64,000 bases of DNA from Ophthalmolycus amberensis (lineage: Eukaryota; Chordata; Actinopteri; Perciformes; Zoarcidae), in contig JAFEUB010001113.1 of NCBI GenBank assembly GCA_024529925.1, positions 55,773-119,772 on the forward strand. Reading direction: 5' to 3'. Under the pieces are notes generated by a model. The model ran no database searches and was not told the DNA's origin. It worked only from the letters and a program-made list of their open reading frames with translations. Shown here piece after piece: positions 11,602-22,729 of the stretch. The first letter of the stretch is position 1. Every line of letters begins with the position of its first letter. The position numbers and the translations under genes were made by a program.

Positions 11602-12755
11602 AACATCGAACAAAAAGTTCGGAAATTTGTGTTTGGTAGATTATTTCTCTGTTGTAACAATGCTTCTTGGCAATGAATTTTATACCGTTGGAAAGCCTGT
11701 TTCAAACGGTGCCCCATTTGTAAGGAACATGCATTTCTGGGATGAGCAGCACAGCTGAGTATGTGGGTTGCGGCCATGAAAAAATTTGCCAAATCTTCTC
11801 TGCCGGTGTCGGCAACACCTGCACTGGAACCTGAACATGTGGAGGAACGTTATGTTCAGCGATGAGTCCAGATTCTGCTTAAGGAAGTTGGATCGTAGGG
11901 TCAAAGCGTGGAGAAGACGGGGAGAACGCTATGCTGATTGCTGCACCGATAGAGGAACACCTTTTGGTGGAGGCAGTGTGATGGTGTGGGGCGCCATCTC
12001 CATCACTGGAAAAACGAGGCTTGTCTTCATTGGAGGCAATCTGAATGCAGAGAGATATCGAGATGAGATTCTGCAACCAGTGGCAATCCCATTTCTCCAC
12101 AGTCTGGGACTGAACTCCATCCTCCAAGTCTCTAAGATGACAACGCTCGCCCCCACAGAGCGGTTTATCAGAGACTACCTCCAGAATTTGGGAGTAGAGG
12201 ATGAAATGGCCTGCCAGCAGTCCTGACCTCAACCCAAGTGAACACTTGTGGGACCAGCTGTTTGTGCCAGAGTGACCAACACAACCACGTTGGCTGACTT
12301 GCGACAAATCCTGCTTGAGGAGTGGAATGCCATCCCACAGCAGTGTGTGACCAGGCTGGTGACCAGCATGAGGAGGAGGTGCCAGGCTGTTGTTGTGGCT
12401 GTGTATGGTTCTTCCACACGCTACTGAGGCTCCTGTTTGTTAAATGAAAATTGCCAATATGTCTTGTTTCTTCCTTGTTACTGATAGACTTCAATCATCC
12501 AATCCACCAAACAAGAGTCGATGGCAGAATACGCTGTTTGGCATTGGCAGAGAAGATTTGGCAAATTTTTCATGGCCGCAACCCACATACTCAGCTGTGC
12601 TGCTCATCCCACAAATGCATGTTCCTTACAAATGGGGCACCGTTTGAAAGGTACATAAACAGGCTTTCCAATGGTATAACATTTATTGCCAAGAAGCATT
12701 GTTACAACAGAAATAATCTACCAAACACGAATTTCCAAATTTTTTGTTCGATGTT
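11602..12755 (+). mobile_element. Tc1-type transposon relic with roughly 210-base inverted repeats
   Basis: The ends AACATCGAACAAAAA and TTTTTGTTCGATGTT lie next to TA on both sides. The first and last roughly 210 bases are inverted copies of each other, e.g. TGGCCGCAACCCACATACTC near 12570 and its complement near 11760. Between them lies part of a transposase gene. Long inverted repeats of this kind are known in IR/DR-type Tc1 elements. Confidence 0.85.
11822..12425 (+). pseudogene. Tc1 transposase, broken
   Basis: Recognisable DD34E transposase catalytic region: FSDESRF, GGGSVMVWGAIS, then FIRDYLQNLGVE and a tail with LRQILLEEWNAIPQQ and MRRRCQAVV. The N-terminal DNA-binding half is missing because the left inverted repeat joins directly to the catalytic part. 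A frameshift near 12131 destroys the DNARPH region holding the second catalytic Asp, and a further break near 12205-12225 precedes SSPDLNP. It cannot encode an active enzyme. Confidence 0.88.
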
Positions 12756-13044
12756 TACAAGTCCATTTCCCCTTTACCATTTAACATAACAGACTATCAA
12801 AGTAAATGCAGGTCTCAAAATCTCTAAGTGTTGAGGAGAAATTAATGTATAGCTCCAGGTGGGAAAACATTTTTTTGTGGTGAAAGAAGTTCAGGCTAAG
12901 AAGGGAACTTATGTAGTATAATCTAAAATATGAATTAGGTTGGGTGCAGTTTGATTTTATTTAACAAATGTCACGTTGCAATAAATGACTTTACATTGCG
13001 ACGTGGTTCCAACACGAACGAAAACAATTCACTTTAGTATTAAT

Positions 13045-13858
13045 TAGTGCTGGGCAACGATTAAAATATTTAATCGCGATTAATCGCATGCATTTTTTGC
13101 GATTAATCGCATTGCTATGGCAAAGTTCAATAATGAATTCAAAAGTAGTGTATTGCGCACTTTTATTTTAAAAATACTGCTATATGAACAAAAGGGCAAT
13201 AACATTTGGTTCACGAGATGCAGGTAGCATGTTTTATACTTAATGTGAATATAATTCATACTTTGTTGGCATCTTATTCTGAAAACCGGATGTTCGTCTG
13301 AAGAAACCGGATGTTTTCTCACGTTAATCTTTCCGCTAACTTTCAAAGTCCTTCGCTCGCTCCCGATCTGTGCGTTTAAATGCGTTTACGGTGAATTTCA
13401 GCATATAGGTGCACTAACATGTGAGTGTCTGCTGAGTTGACCACGGAGATCTGAGTGTCTGCTGACTTTACCGCAGCGATGTCCAGTAGTCTCCAGGGAG
13501 AGCAACAGCTGGTGCAGCTTCGCTCTTTATTTCTGCCCCCCCCCCTCGACCAGAAGCGGAAGTCGCCTTTTCTCTACGGCAACCCTGAAGGGACATCATA
13601 TCTCCAATACAAAACGATAAACATGAGACAATCTGTTACAATAATAATAAACTGACTATAGGATGTTTGCTGGCTTTTATCCAAATGTCATCCTCTTGTT
13701 GTTATGTCTATGTATTGTCTCTTGTCTTTCAATTTAAAAAAAAATAAAAAATTCTAATAATGAATTTTAAAAATGCGTTAACGCGCGATAAAATAATTGT
13801 CGGCGTTAATTAATGAATGCGTTAACGTGAAATTAATGCGTTAACTTGCCCAGCACTA
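13045..13858. mobile_element. hAT-type MITE (TAGTGCTGGGCAA ends), copy 2
   Basis: The same ends as 5421-6218, flanked by a perfect 8-base duplication GTATTAAT (13037-13044 and 13859-13866). It is 814 bases long. The left and right 130 bases align well with copy 1 while the centre differs, so the two belong to different subfamilies. Confidence 0.92.
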
Positions 13859-14133
13859 GTATTAATGAAAACTTCATGTGCAAGGGAGATTTGAAAACTA
13901 TTGCTGTCCAATTTTTGTGCACATATTTAGATCAGAGAAGTCTTTTTTCCTGGTGGGGTGCCCACAAACCCTTAAGTATCCTTAAAAAGGTTCAGTGTTT
14001 GGACCGCTGCATTTATAGAATCATGGTTGCCAGTAGGTGGTGCTATGACTATGAGCTCAAAGACATACGAGAATAATAATAATCCTTAGAAGAAAAATAG
14101 GTCCTCCGCTCCGACTTCGTTGGGGCCCGGGCC
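13859..14133 (+). repeat. Unclassified GCAAGCAGC/CTCGGGCCC family, 3' end copy
   Basis: It shares with 57085-57310 the phrases GATCAGAGAAGTCTTTTT, CAGTGTTTGG and AGGTGGTGCTATGACTATGAG. It ends with AATAATAATAATCC, then GGTCCTCCGCTCCGACTTCG and GGGCCCTA. Its left part was split off by the hAT insertion at 13045. Confidence 0.65.
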
Positions 14134-14554
14134 CTAGTGAGAAATAGTTTCTCCAATCAAAATAAAACTGGTGAGATATGTTGCATGATAATGTTAAATC
14201 ACGTATGTAATCTATTTTGAAATCGCTCAATAGGTGGCGCCAATCGTTCCAACCCTGTGCATGTGAAAAACATGTCCCCATTATGCCAAGACTTCTTGTC
14301 TGGCGAGACCTTGAGTGTACAAGTACTGACAGGCTGCATGCATGCAATGATAAAAGAAGTGTGTGATTGGTCTCAGTTGTTCTTTAGAGAGAATTAAACC
14401 AACTGAGGTGACTTTCATCAGCTTAATGAAGCCCAAATCCAGCTTAATGCTTCCTTCTTTTGAGCGAAAAAAAAGGTTAGAACTCGGAATGGCCACTTGT
14501 GATTTTTCTGTGTGTTTGTCCGAAATCTGAGCATGTCTGTTGTTGTTTTAAAAG

Positions 14555-14647
14555 AGCGTATGGAGACGGCCAATAAGCAGCTCACTGCTAAAGAGTGTGA
14601 CTGCTCAGAGGACAACCGCAAAAACATCTCCCAGCTGCTTGTACAGA
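14555..14647 (+). CDS. amot: amot coding exon 4, coiled coil
   Basis: A 93-base exon with acceptor TTGTTTTAAAAG and donor CAGA|GTGAGT. It encodes residues 550-580 (ERMETANKQLTAKE to ISQLLVQ), matching the AMOT segment after HDFNRDLRE. Phases are 1 on both sides. The pyrimidine tract is interrupted by AAAA directly before the AG, which may make this short exon weakly recognised. Intron 3 before it is 6.4 kb and full of transposons. Confidence 0.92.
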
Positions 14648-14901
14648 GTGAGTGCCACATAAACACACACAGCCGTCACACTCAACATGCCATCCCAGGT
14701 GTTTTTCAGGCATGTCAGTGACAACGCATGTATCTGACTGGATGTGTCTGAAGAAACACAAAACATCTGATAGTTCTTATATCAATTTCTGTTGCATTCT
14801 AGCCATGCATGGATTAAAATGTAACAAGTGATTTATAGTGTGCATAACAATAACCTTAAAAAATATGGAGGAAAGACATCGTGTTTGTACATGTGTTCAA
14901 G

Positions 14902-15047
14902 ACAAAGAGACAATCCGTGAGAGGGAGAAGCTGGAGATGGAGTTGAATGCGCTGCGTTCCACCACAGAGGACCAGAGAAGACACATCGAGATCAGAGACC
15001 AGGCACTCAACAATGCCCAGGCCAAAGTGGTTAAGCTTGAGGAGGAG
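14902..15047 (+). CDS. amot: amot coding exon 5, coiled coil
   Basis: The acceptor is TGTTCAAG and the donor GAG|GTAACA. The A from exon 4 plus AC gives Asn. Residues 581-629 read NKETIREREKLEMELNAL through EDQRRHIEIRDQALNNAQAK to KLEEE, a very conserved angiomotin coiled-coil block. Intron 4 is only 254 bases, in contrast to the neighbouring introns. Phase 0 at the end. Confidence 0.94.
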
Positions 15048-15751
15048 GTAACAGCATCACTCTTACTGGATATAATCCTGGTCGTTGGATTTGGGTTTGA
15101 CTTCTTGTTCCCATTTTCATCAGAACCAGAAAATCCTGATTTAGATAAAGAAGCCTAAGTGAAGCTGAACAATTCCAGCCATGATGTGTTGTTATTAAAC
15201 AAGAGACACAGAATCTTAACAGCTAACAGTAGTCTAAACTTCTCAGGCCAGTTATGTCGTGTTGATTTTATCTGAAATATGTATGACAACTTTTTACATC
15301 CTACCAGATGGAAGGGGCACAAACAGTTTATGTCCAGGGTGAGAGGGGTCATCTACAATCCTTCTTGCTCGCTTCAGGGTTCTTAAAGTGAACAAGTCCT
15401 GGAGGGACGGCAGATTGCAGCCAATCACCTTCTCAGCAGAGCGAATGATGCGCTGCAGTCTGCCCTTGTCCTTGGCCGTGGCTGCAGCGTACCCAGACGG
15501 TGATGGAGGAGCAGAGGATGGACTCAATGATGGCTGTGTAGAAATGCACCATCATTGTCTTTGGCAGGTTGAATTTCTTCAGCTGCCTCGGGAAGTACAT
15601 CCTCTGCTGAGCCTTCTTTATGATGGAGCTGATGTTCAGCTTCCACTTGAGGTTCTGGGATATGATGGAGCCCAGGAAGCGGGGGAGTCACACAGAGTGA
15701 TAGGGGCTGGTGGGGCTCCATTCTTCCGGAAATCCACAACCATCTCCACTG

Positions 15752-16372
15752 TGTTACGACCCGGCTCAAAAGGCCGCAACATGAGGGAGACAAGGCGAGG
15801 GGTAAAAGTAATAAATAGACATTTATTTAAAGAACAAATAACCACTAAAGCAAACAAACAACCAAAGAATTAATCAAACGAAGCCGCTTCCGTGAGAGGA
15901 GGTGAGGCTTCTTTTCCTCCCCGATGGGAGCGTGCAGGCCCGACACCTGAAAGTTCAGCACGTCTATGTCGGACGCTCAAAACGTGGCCTCCACCTTCAC
16001 CCGCTCGTACAGGTGAAACTGCATCTTCTTATTGGCCATGGCCAGGAGATACTGGAGGAAACTCTCTCAGCACGGATCGCAGGTCCAGACACACTGAACA
16101 GCAGGACTGATCCTGGTCCAGGTCGACGCCGCGCTCCGGCTGCTGCTCGGCCATTTCTGGTGAGTTTGAAGTGTCTCACGGGTCGCTTCTGAAGAGGAGC
16201 ACCATGCTGGCTGAGCTGGTGGAGAAGCTGAAGAAGTCTCTCTTCAGATGGACGCTTCATCTGCCTTTTACCAAGAGGAGGAGCTGGGGCCTTTATACCT
16301 GGCACTCCCACCAGGCTCAGGTGTGTGTTGGCAGCTGATTAGCAACAACCTGAAAGACAAAGACAAACAGGA
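15752..16372 (-). mobile_element. Probable solo LTR inside the Rex1-like LINE
   Basis: On the minus strand it starts TGTCCTGTTTG and ends GGGTCGTAACA. A TATAAAG motif lies near 16290 and an A/T-rich polyadenylation-like stretch (AATAAATG) near 15815. It interrupts the LINE between the FADD region and the EMVVDF region. No target duplication was found and some LINE sequence is missing on one side, so the exact right boundary is uncertain. Confidence 0.55.
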
Positions 16373-16717
16373 CATAGACCCCTAGTGGAAGGGATGTGGT
16401 CAGCCACCTGTAGGCGGACTCATCTCCACCAGAGGGTGGTGTCATCCGCGAACTTCAGGAGCTTGACGGACTGGTGACTGGAGGTGCAGCTACAGGGAGA
16501 AGAGCAGAGGGGAAAGAACGCAGCCTTCGGGGGAACCGGTGCTGATGGTCCTGGAGGCTGAGATGTGCTTTCCCAGCTTGACGTGCTGCTTCCTGTCAGA
16601 CAGGAAGTCTGTGATCCACTTGCAGGTGGAGTCGGGCACATGCAGCTGGGAGAACTTGTCGTGCAGCAAAGACGGGATGATGGTGTTGAAGGCAGAGCTG
16701 AAGTCCACAAACAGGAT

Positions 16718-17100
16718 TGTAACAGGCTCTCTGCTACCCGGTGGGTCTTGGGAGCACAATGATGCCAGCACACAGTTGAATGGCGTTTTCAAACGTTCTT
16801 TATTGTCACACAATCAGACTGGACTTGGCCGTGTGCTCTCCTGCCTTGCCTCCGAGCACACGCCGCGGGAGTTTGCTGCGATCTCCCGTCCTTTCCGTCC
16901 CACTGCACGACTGTCGCTCGTCCCGAGCTGTCTCTCGCGCCTCCGTCACTACTGGTGATTAAATACATCAGAGAGTGAGACAATCAGCATCTGTTTCAGC
17001 TGCGCTGCGCTTAATTAAGTCTCTTCCCAGCAACGTTCCCTGAACCACTCCCACACTCCGTCCCCTCCACAGCTGAGCCCACACACGCCCCGCTACCACA
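16718..17100 (-). mobile_element. Solo LTR with 5-base target duplication inside the LINE
   Basis: The 383 bases begin TGTAACAGGC and end GCTACCACA on the plus strand. They are flanked by AGGAT at 16713-16717 and 17101-17105, and removing one copy rejoins the LINE reading ACAAACAGGATCCTGGCGTA. AATAAAG on the minus strand near 16800 suggests the LTR is antisense to amot. A 5-base duplication and TG...CA ends fit an LTR retrotransposon. Confidence 0.88.
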
Positions 17101-18414
17101 AGGATCCTGGCGTAGGTTCCTGGGGAGTCCAGATGCTAGAGGATGAAATGAAGGGCCAAGTTGACTGCGTCATCTACAGACCTGTTGGCTCTATAGGCGA
17201 ACTGCAGGGGGTCCAGGAGTGGGTCAGTGAGGGTTTTTAGGTGGGACAGGACAAGGTGCTCAAAATACTTCATGACCACAGAGGTCAGGGCGACTAGCCT
17301 GTAGTCGTTAAATCCTGTAATCCTTGGTTTTTTGGGGACGGGGATGACGGTGGAGACCTTGAAGCGGGCTGGTACGTGGCATGTCTCCAGGGAGGTGTTG
17401 AAGATGTCTGTGAACACCGGAGACAGCTGATCAGCACAATGATTCAGGGTGGAGGGGGAGACAGAGTCCGGGCCGGCTGCTTTGCGGGGGTTCTGTTTTT
17501 TAAAAAGCCTGTTGACGTCACTCTCCAGAATAGAGAGAGTCGTTACTGGGGAGGGGGGTGGGGGTACACTGTGATGGGTGGTACAGAGGCATGGCCCCTG
17601 CTGGGCTGGGGGAGGGGAACCTGGTGGTCTGGGGCTGGTTGATGGAGCTGTGGGGGGTGGAGTCAGGGCTGTCCCATTGTCTGTCAAAGCGACAGTACAA
17701 CTCGTTCAGCTCGTCTGCCAGGCGGAGGTCGTTCATGGAGTGGGGGGCTCTAGGCTTGTAGTTGGTGATCTGTCTGAGGCCTCTCCAGACAGAAGCAGAG
17801 TCACTTGCTGAGAGCTGGTGTTGCAGTTTCTCAGAGTCATTTAGCATCGCTCACCGCCTTGCTAAACCTGTATTTCGACTCTTTGTACAAGTCCTTGTTC
17901 CCACTCCTAAATGCCTGATCCTTTTGCAGTCTTAGCTGTCTGAGTTCTGCTGTGAACCAGGGTTTGTCATTGTTATAACTCACCCTGGTGCTTGATGGAA
18001 CACAGCTGTCCTCACAGAAGCTGATATATGAAGTCACAGCCTCTGTGTACTCATCCAGACTGTTGGTAGCAGTCCTGAAGACATCCCAGTCTGTACAGTC
18101 CAAGCACGCCGAAGATCCTCCAGAGCTTCACTGGTCCACTTCTTGAATTTCCTCACCACAGGTTTGCAGAGCTTGAGTTTCTGCCTGTATGCAGGAATCA
18201 GATGGACCATGACGTGGTCAGAGTGTCCCAGTGCAGCTCGAGGGATGGCGTGATAGGCCCCGCTGATTGTGGTGTAACAGTGGTCCAGAATGTTCTCCTC
18301 TCTGGTTGGACATTTAATAAACTGTCTGTATTTGGGTAGTTCATGGCTGAGGTTTCCTTTGTTAAAGTCACCAAGGACAATAACTAAAGAGTCCGGGTTG
18401 GTCCGCTCCACGCA

Positions 18415-19177
18415 AGGCAAGGCAAGGCAAGGCAAGTTTATTTGTATAGCACATTTCAACAACAAGGTAATTCAAAGTGCTTCACATAAAACCATTAAAA
18501 GCATCAAAACACAAGGCAAAAGAAAAGGAGATTTCAAAAACAATTAAAAAACAGTGTAAGAAATAAAATGCAGTAGTAAAATGCAGAAATGCAGGAAATT
18601 GATTAATATATTAATTGAACGTGGTTCAATTAAAGGCAGCAGCAAACAGAAAGGTCTTCAATCTTGATTTAAATGAGCTGAGGGTCTCAGCAGACCTGCA
18701 GCTTTCTGGGACTTTGTTCCAGATATGTGGAGCAGAAAAACTGAACGCTGCTTCTCCATGTTTAGTTCTGACTCTGGGAACAGAAAGTAGACCGGTCCCA
18801 GACGACCTGAGGGGTCGGGATAGTTCATAAGGTAACAGCAGATCAGAGATGTATTTTGGTCCCAAACCATTCAGTGCTTTGTAAACCAACAGCAGGATTT
18901 TAAAGTCAATTCTTTGTTGGACAGGAAGCCAGTGCAAAGACCTCAGAACTGGAGTGATGTGGTCCACCCTCCTGGTCTTAGTGAGGACTCGAGCTGCAGC
19001 GTTCTGAATCAGCTGCAGCTTTCTGACGGATTTTTTACAGAGACCTGTAAACACACCGTTACAGTAGTCCAGTCTGCTGAAGATAAATGCATGGACAAGT
19101 TTTTCCAAATCCTGTTGAGACATAAGTCCTCTAATCCTTGATATATTCTTCAGGTGATAGTAGGCTGATTTTGTAAT
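18415..19177 (-). mobile_element. 5'-truncated L2 LINE (copy A)
   Basis: The minus-strand insertion ends (at its left) in the fish L2 tail GGCAAGGCAAGGCAAG. It carries the C-terminal reverse transcriptase region HAFIFSRLDYCNGVF, AARVLTKTRR, LHWLPVQQRIDFKILLL and FSFSAPHIWNKVPESCR in one open frame. The target duplication CACGCA is at 18409-18414 and 19178-19183, both within the Rex1-like LINE. It is very similar to copy B at 52534-53786, which is in the opposite orientation. Confidence 0.92.
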
Positions 19178-19436
19178 CACGCACAGTATCTGTTCGGCGA
19201 GTGTCCGCTGTGCCTCCTGCATGTTGCCCTGCGGCGGAATGTAAACGCCGACCAGTATGAATGAAGCGAACTCGCGGGGGGAGTAAAAGGGTTTGCAGTT
19301 GATGATGAAAGATTCCAGATCAGGAGAACAGTGCTGTAGAATCACTGTCACATCGTTGCACCAGCCACTGTTGGAGTAGAAACAGTTTGGTCCGAACTTC
19401 TGGACACATGGAGAAATCGCCCCCCTTCTTGCAGTC

Positions 19437-19931
19437 ATGTCCTGTCAATCGCCTACAAAACACAACAGCAGGTTTAAGTCAAAATCAAATGGATTTATTA
19501 TCCAAGAAACATAAAAACAGTTACAAACCGAATCACACTATTAATAACAAAACAAACATAAATTCCATGAAATGTGAGATCCAATCCGAGCCACCCAGGA
19601 GGCTGGTATGCCCTCCTCAGTGGCCAGCAGAAGATCTGAAATCCCCCAGAGCTTCAAACCCTTTTGTCCCCTCAAAGTTACATCTGTCAGCTCATCGATC
19701 AGCTCATTGATTGGCTGAAGTCCAACAAGCCCCTCCTGGGCTGTTGTCCCATTGTTACACTTAACACCTCACCCAGCCACTTTCACACAACCCCCGCTCC
19801 AGCACACTCCTCAAACCTGATCACACAGACACTCAAAACACACTACTTGGTTCAAACTCCGACAAGTAAATACACTGTGTCACATAATATCCATAATTAG
19901 GAGCTTTAAAACTTAAATCCCTCACAAAACA
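19437..19931 (-). mobile_element. Probable solo LTR inside LINE endonuclease region
   Basis: The segment reads TGTCCTGTCAATCG at its left and CTCACAAAACA at its right, so TG...CA ends are present. A minus-strand AATAAATCC signal lies near 19495. It splits the endonuclease region of the Rex1-like LINE. A target duplication is not evident, so the boundaries are approximate. Confidence 0.45.
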
Positions 19932-20454
19932 GATTCCTCCATGCACCTTTCGATTTGCCGGAGAGCTCTGTATCGCGGTCCGCTCTGAACAGCTGGAAGC
20001 CAGCCAGCTGGAGAGCAGAGTCGGGTATGGATCCACAGAGCCAGGTCTCACTGAAGCACAAAACGGAAGATGAAGAAAAGTCCCTGTCTTTCCCCACCAG
20101 TAGCTGAAGTTCGTCCAGTTTGTTGCAAAGTGAGCGGACGTTTGAGAGAAATATGCCCGGCAGCGGTGTGCGAAATTGCACAAGCATGCCGGCCCGTTTC
20201 CCTCTCCTACGGCGTTTCACTGCATGGGCTAAGGTGAGACCACCTTTGACTAGAATGTCCAGTAATTCCACAGAAGTTAGCAGAAAAGTTGGAACTAAGT
20301 CCGCTGGAGTTGTACCCCTGATGTTTATGAGCTCATCTCTGGTGAAAGAGCTCCGGGTATCACAGCTTAAAACTGAATTAACGACAAAAACAACATAAAA
20401 CAATGTGCACCAACACGTCGAGGCAGCCGTCCACGGCGCCATCTTGAGCTGATG

Positions 20455-20743
20455 AAGTCCAGTAGAGTTACACCAGCTTGTTTTTTAATGGCAAATCATG
20501 TAAAATTCCATCAAGCGTAAAGCTTTAAATAACTTTCAATCACAAAGGTATTTAGATTGTACTGATCAAATGTGAAGTGGATCCAAATAATTTCTAAAAG
20601 TGCAGCTTCTGGAAATGGCAAAAAATACATGGGAAATTTTTACAAAATGCTAATTTGGTCGACAAATTGGAACATAGCCCCAGGAGACTTTTTTTTAAAT
20701 GTACATGTAATACATGTGCCTACCAAATTTTGTTCATCTAGGT
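20455..20743. repeat. Unclassified GCAAGCAGC family, left piece
   Basis: Phrases such as CACCAGCTTGTTTTTTAATGG, TAAAGCTTTAAATAACTTTC and AGGTATTTAGATTGTACTGA match the family body also seen at 52370-52530. The copy continues at 22120 after the hAT insertion. Confidence 0.6.
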
Positions 20744-20968
20744 CAGGGGTCGGCAACCTTAACTCGCCAAAGAGCCATTTTGCCCTATTTTTCACCAAAT
20801 AAAATGTGGAGCCTTATGTGAAAGCTATTTCACATAACAGCTTATAAAGTTTTGTATGTAGTTATATTATATATACAAAAACTATAGTTTGTTGTATTTG
20901 TGAAATTATAGAACAAGACTAAAGACAATTCTTCACATTTTATTGCTATTTTACCTGTTATAACAATA

Positions 20969-21280
20969 TCAAACTCTTATGAAGAGGAGAAAAACAACTT
21001 GCTCAGTTTGCTGCAGCAGTTGAGAAATCGCTCTTTTTCGCTCATCTCCAGCGTGATACTTTTCAGCAAATGCTGTGTGCTTGTTCTGGAAATCTCTTTC
21101 AACATTATATTTTTTATTTGCTAATTTCTCGCCACATTTCAAACATACAGGTAAGCCAGCATCGTTGGCCGTGAAAGCAAATGAATATGTCCACGCAGAA
21201 TTAAACGCTCCATTTTCAACCGTGACTTTTCTTTTTTTGGATTTATCCATTGATAGTTTACCGAGGATTAATGTTGCCAA
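20969..21280 (-). pseudogene. hAT transposase N-terminal fragment
   Basis: The open frame starts near 21250 (MDKSKKRKV) and runs through FAFTANDAGLPVCLKCGEK, LANKKYNVERDFQNKH and DERKRAISQLLQQ. The CLKCGEK...H spacing looks like a degenerate zinc-finger start of hAT or GTF2IRD2-like transposases. The remaining roughly 500 residues are absent, so it is a remnant in a deleted element. Confidence 0.65.
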
Positions 21281-21589
21281 TACTTTATGATAATAATAAA
21301 CACGGGGCTCCGTAATCTACGCCAAGACGGTAGCAACTTTATTCACTTCTCCCACATTTCACCAGAACCTCTTTTTCTCCTTCCATCTCATCCTCCACAA
21401 TAAAAGCACCTACACAGGAACACTGCTTCATAGAGAGCTCCTAATGTGCTCAACATAATATCTTACAATAGTTTACTGAGGGTGGAGGTCTGCAAATCAT
21501 AACTAACCAACTGCAGGGAAAGGCGCTTGACAGCGAAGTAATAGGATGTGACAAACTATTTAAACATTTTTTATTTTGAAGGCGTGTCC

Positions 21590-22046
21590 AGCGATGTTAG
21601 CAGCCCTACGGAGCGTGCGCCTGAAGTCACGGTTAGCGGCTTTGAGGAGGACGGACACAAAACGGAGGACTTTCCTTTTCTTATTATTGTTTAACTATTG
21701 TGAAGTCCACACACATAAACTATAAAGGCACTAAACATTGATTGCTCTCCAGAATGACAGAGACTTCAGTCACCAGCAGAGCAAAGTATCAAACACGACC
21801 TTTCATTCTTAAAGACTACTTTATTACTCTGTCGTATTTTTTTTAATGAAACAACCAATCTACTTCCTTTTTACACCGGCACCTCCATGCCCAGTGTACA
21901 TGAATAGTCACGTGATATTCGTTTTCAGGCGTGTTAGTTTGGACGGAGATCATCTCGAAAACGATGCTGAAACGCCGTGTGGACGGAGATCGTTTCCGTT
22001 TTAAAACTCCAAACTCCACTCCAGTATTAGTGTGGATATAGCCTCA
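21590..22046 (-). mobile_element. Harbinger-derived segment within the hAT element
   Basis: On the minus strand it starts GGCTATATCCACACTAATAC and shares phrases with the left end of the Harbinger at 23868: CCACACGGC, TTTCAGCATC, CGTATTTT, CTGTCGTATT next to AGTAATAAAG. The latter stretch at about 21812-21836 represents the uninterrupted form of the site split by the solo LTR at 24088-24265. Its far end shares GAAGTCACGGTTAGCGGC with the remnant at 984-1720. Confidence 0.7.
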
Positions 22047-22119
22047 GGGAGACGCAACAGAGGCGCTGAAGAGCCGCATGCGGCTCCGGAGCTGCGGGTT
22101 GCTGACCCCTGATCTAGGT

Positions 22120-22700
22120 TAAATCCTTGCCAATCCCAAGCACTACAACCACATCAAGTAACTACATTCTGGGATTTACATGTGTGCGCCAAGTTTGGTT
22201 CTGTCTCCAGCATTTTTCACCCCTCAAAAACACCCTGTTTTGCATGGCGAAGAACGGCGTTCCACGAAAGAGCAAAAGCTCCGTGGGCTGGCATCTTACA
22301 TTTGTGTGGAAGAATTTTGAGTTGGATCTGTAACGTATCCTCCAATTTACATTCCAATCAACCATTCGGGGGCCATTTTCAGATTTTTAGGCCATTTTCC
22401 CCCATATTCAGGCTTGGTATTTGAACAAACTCCTCCTACAGAATTCATCTGATCAACTTCAAATTTGGTCAGGACAATATAAAGACCTATGATGAAAATT
22501 TATCAAAATTGGGTGTTTTCCTGGAACGCCCTTAACGTTGTGTGGTGGCCATTTTGCGCCTTTCGCCATGAAACAAGAAGTTGTTGGTACATTGAAAAGA
22601 TAAGCTACTGGGTGTGTCTTAGCCCAGTAATAGTTGTGAAGGGTCTGTAGGCTGGTGCCAAATATTTTTTCCTGTAGGCATCACTATTGTAGTCACTGCA
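22120..22700. repeat. Unclassified GCAAGCAGC family, right piece
   Basis: Continuation of 20455-20743 after the hAT element, with phrases CATGGCGAAGAACGGCG, TTTGGTCAGGACAATATAAAG and ACAAACTCCTCCTACAGAAT. No protein-coding potential is seen. Confidence 0.55.
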
Positions 22701-22729
22701 GTGACACTATCTGTTCCTATCCTGTTTCG

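Larger units (their letters stand above)
15290..20450 (-). mobile_element. Rex1-like LINE, antisense, cut by four insertions
   Basis: Minus-strand non-LTR retrotransposon of about 3 kb once insertions are subtracted. From right to left: a short N-terminal region (about 20442), endonuclease motifs (SNVRSLCNKLDELQ, CFSETWL), a linker with GDFNKGNL and LGHSDH, then reverse transcriptase with KAAGPDSVS, VDFSSAFNTI, GCVLSPLLFSLY and FADDTT (about 16436-16456), and a C-terminal tail near 15305-15420. Frames are broken in many places. Interruptions are placed at 15752-16372, 16718-17100, 18415-19177 and about 19437-19931. Rex1/Babar is a common teleost LINE family; a related fragment lies at 22730-23690. 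Confidence 0.82.
20744..22111. mobile_element. hAT transposon with CAGGGGTCGGCAACC ends
   Basis: Inverted ends CAGGGGTCGGCAACC and GGGTTGCTGACCCCTG are flanked by a perfect 8-base duplication ATCTAGGT (20736-20743 and 22112-22119). At 20969-21280 on the minus strand there is a piece of a hAT-related N-terminus (see separate entry). The right part (about 21590-22046) is a Harbinger-derived segment inserted into it. A truncated relative is at 51806-51975. Confidence 0.88.

Noticed and set aside
11879..12307. 142-codon minus-strand ORF
   Set aside because: Shadow of the Tc1 transposase on the opposite strand.
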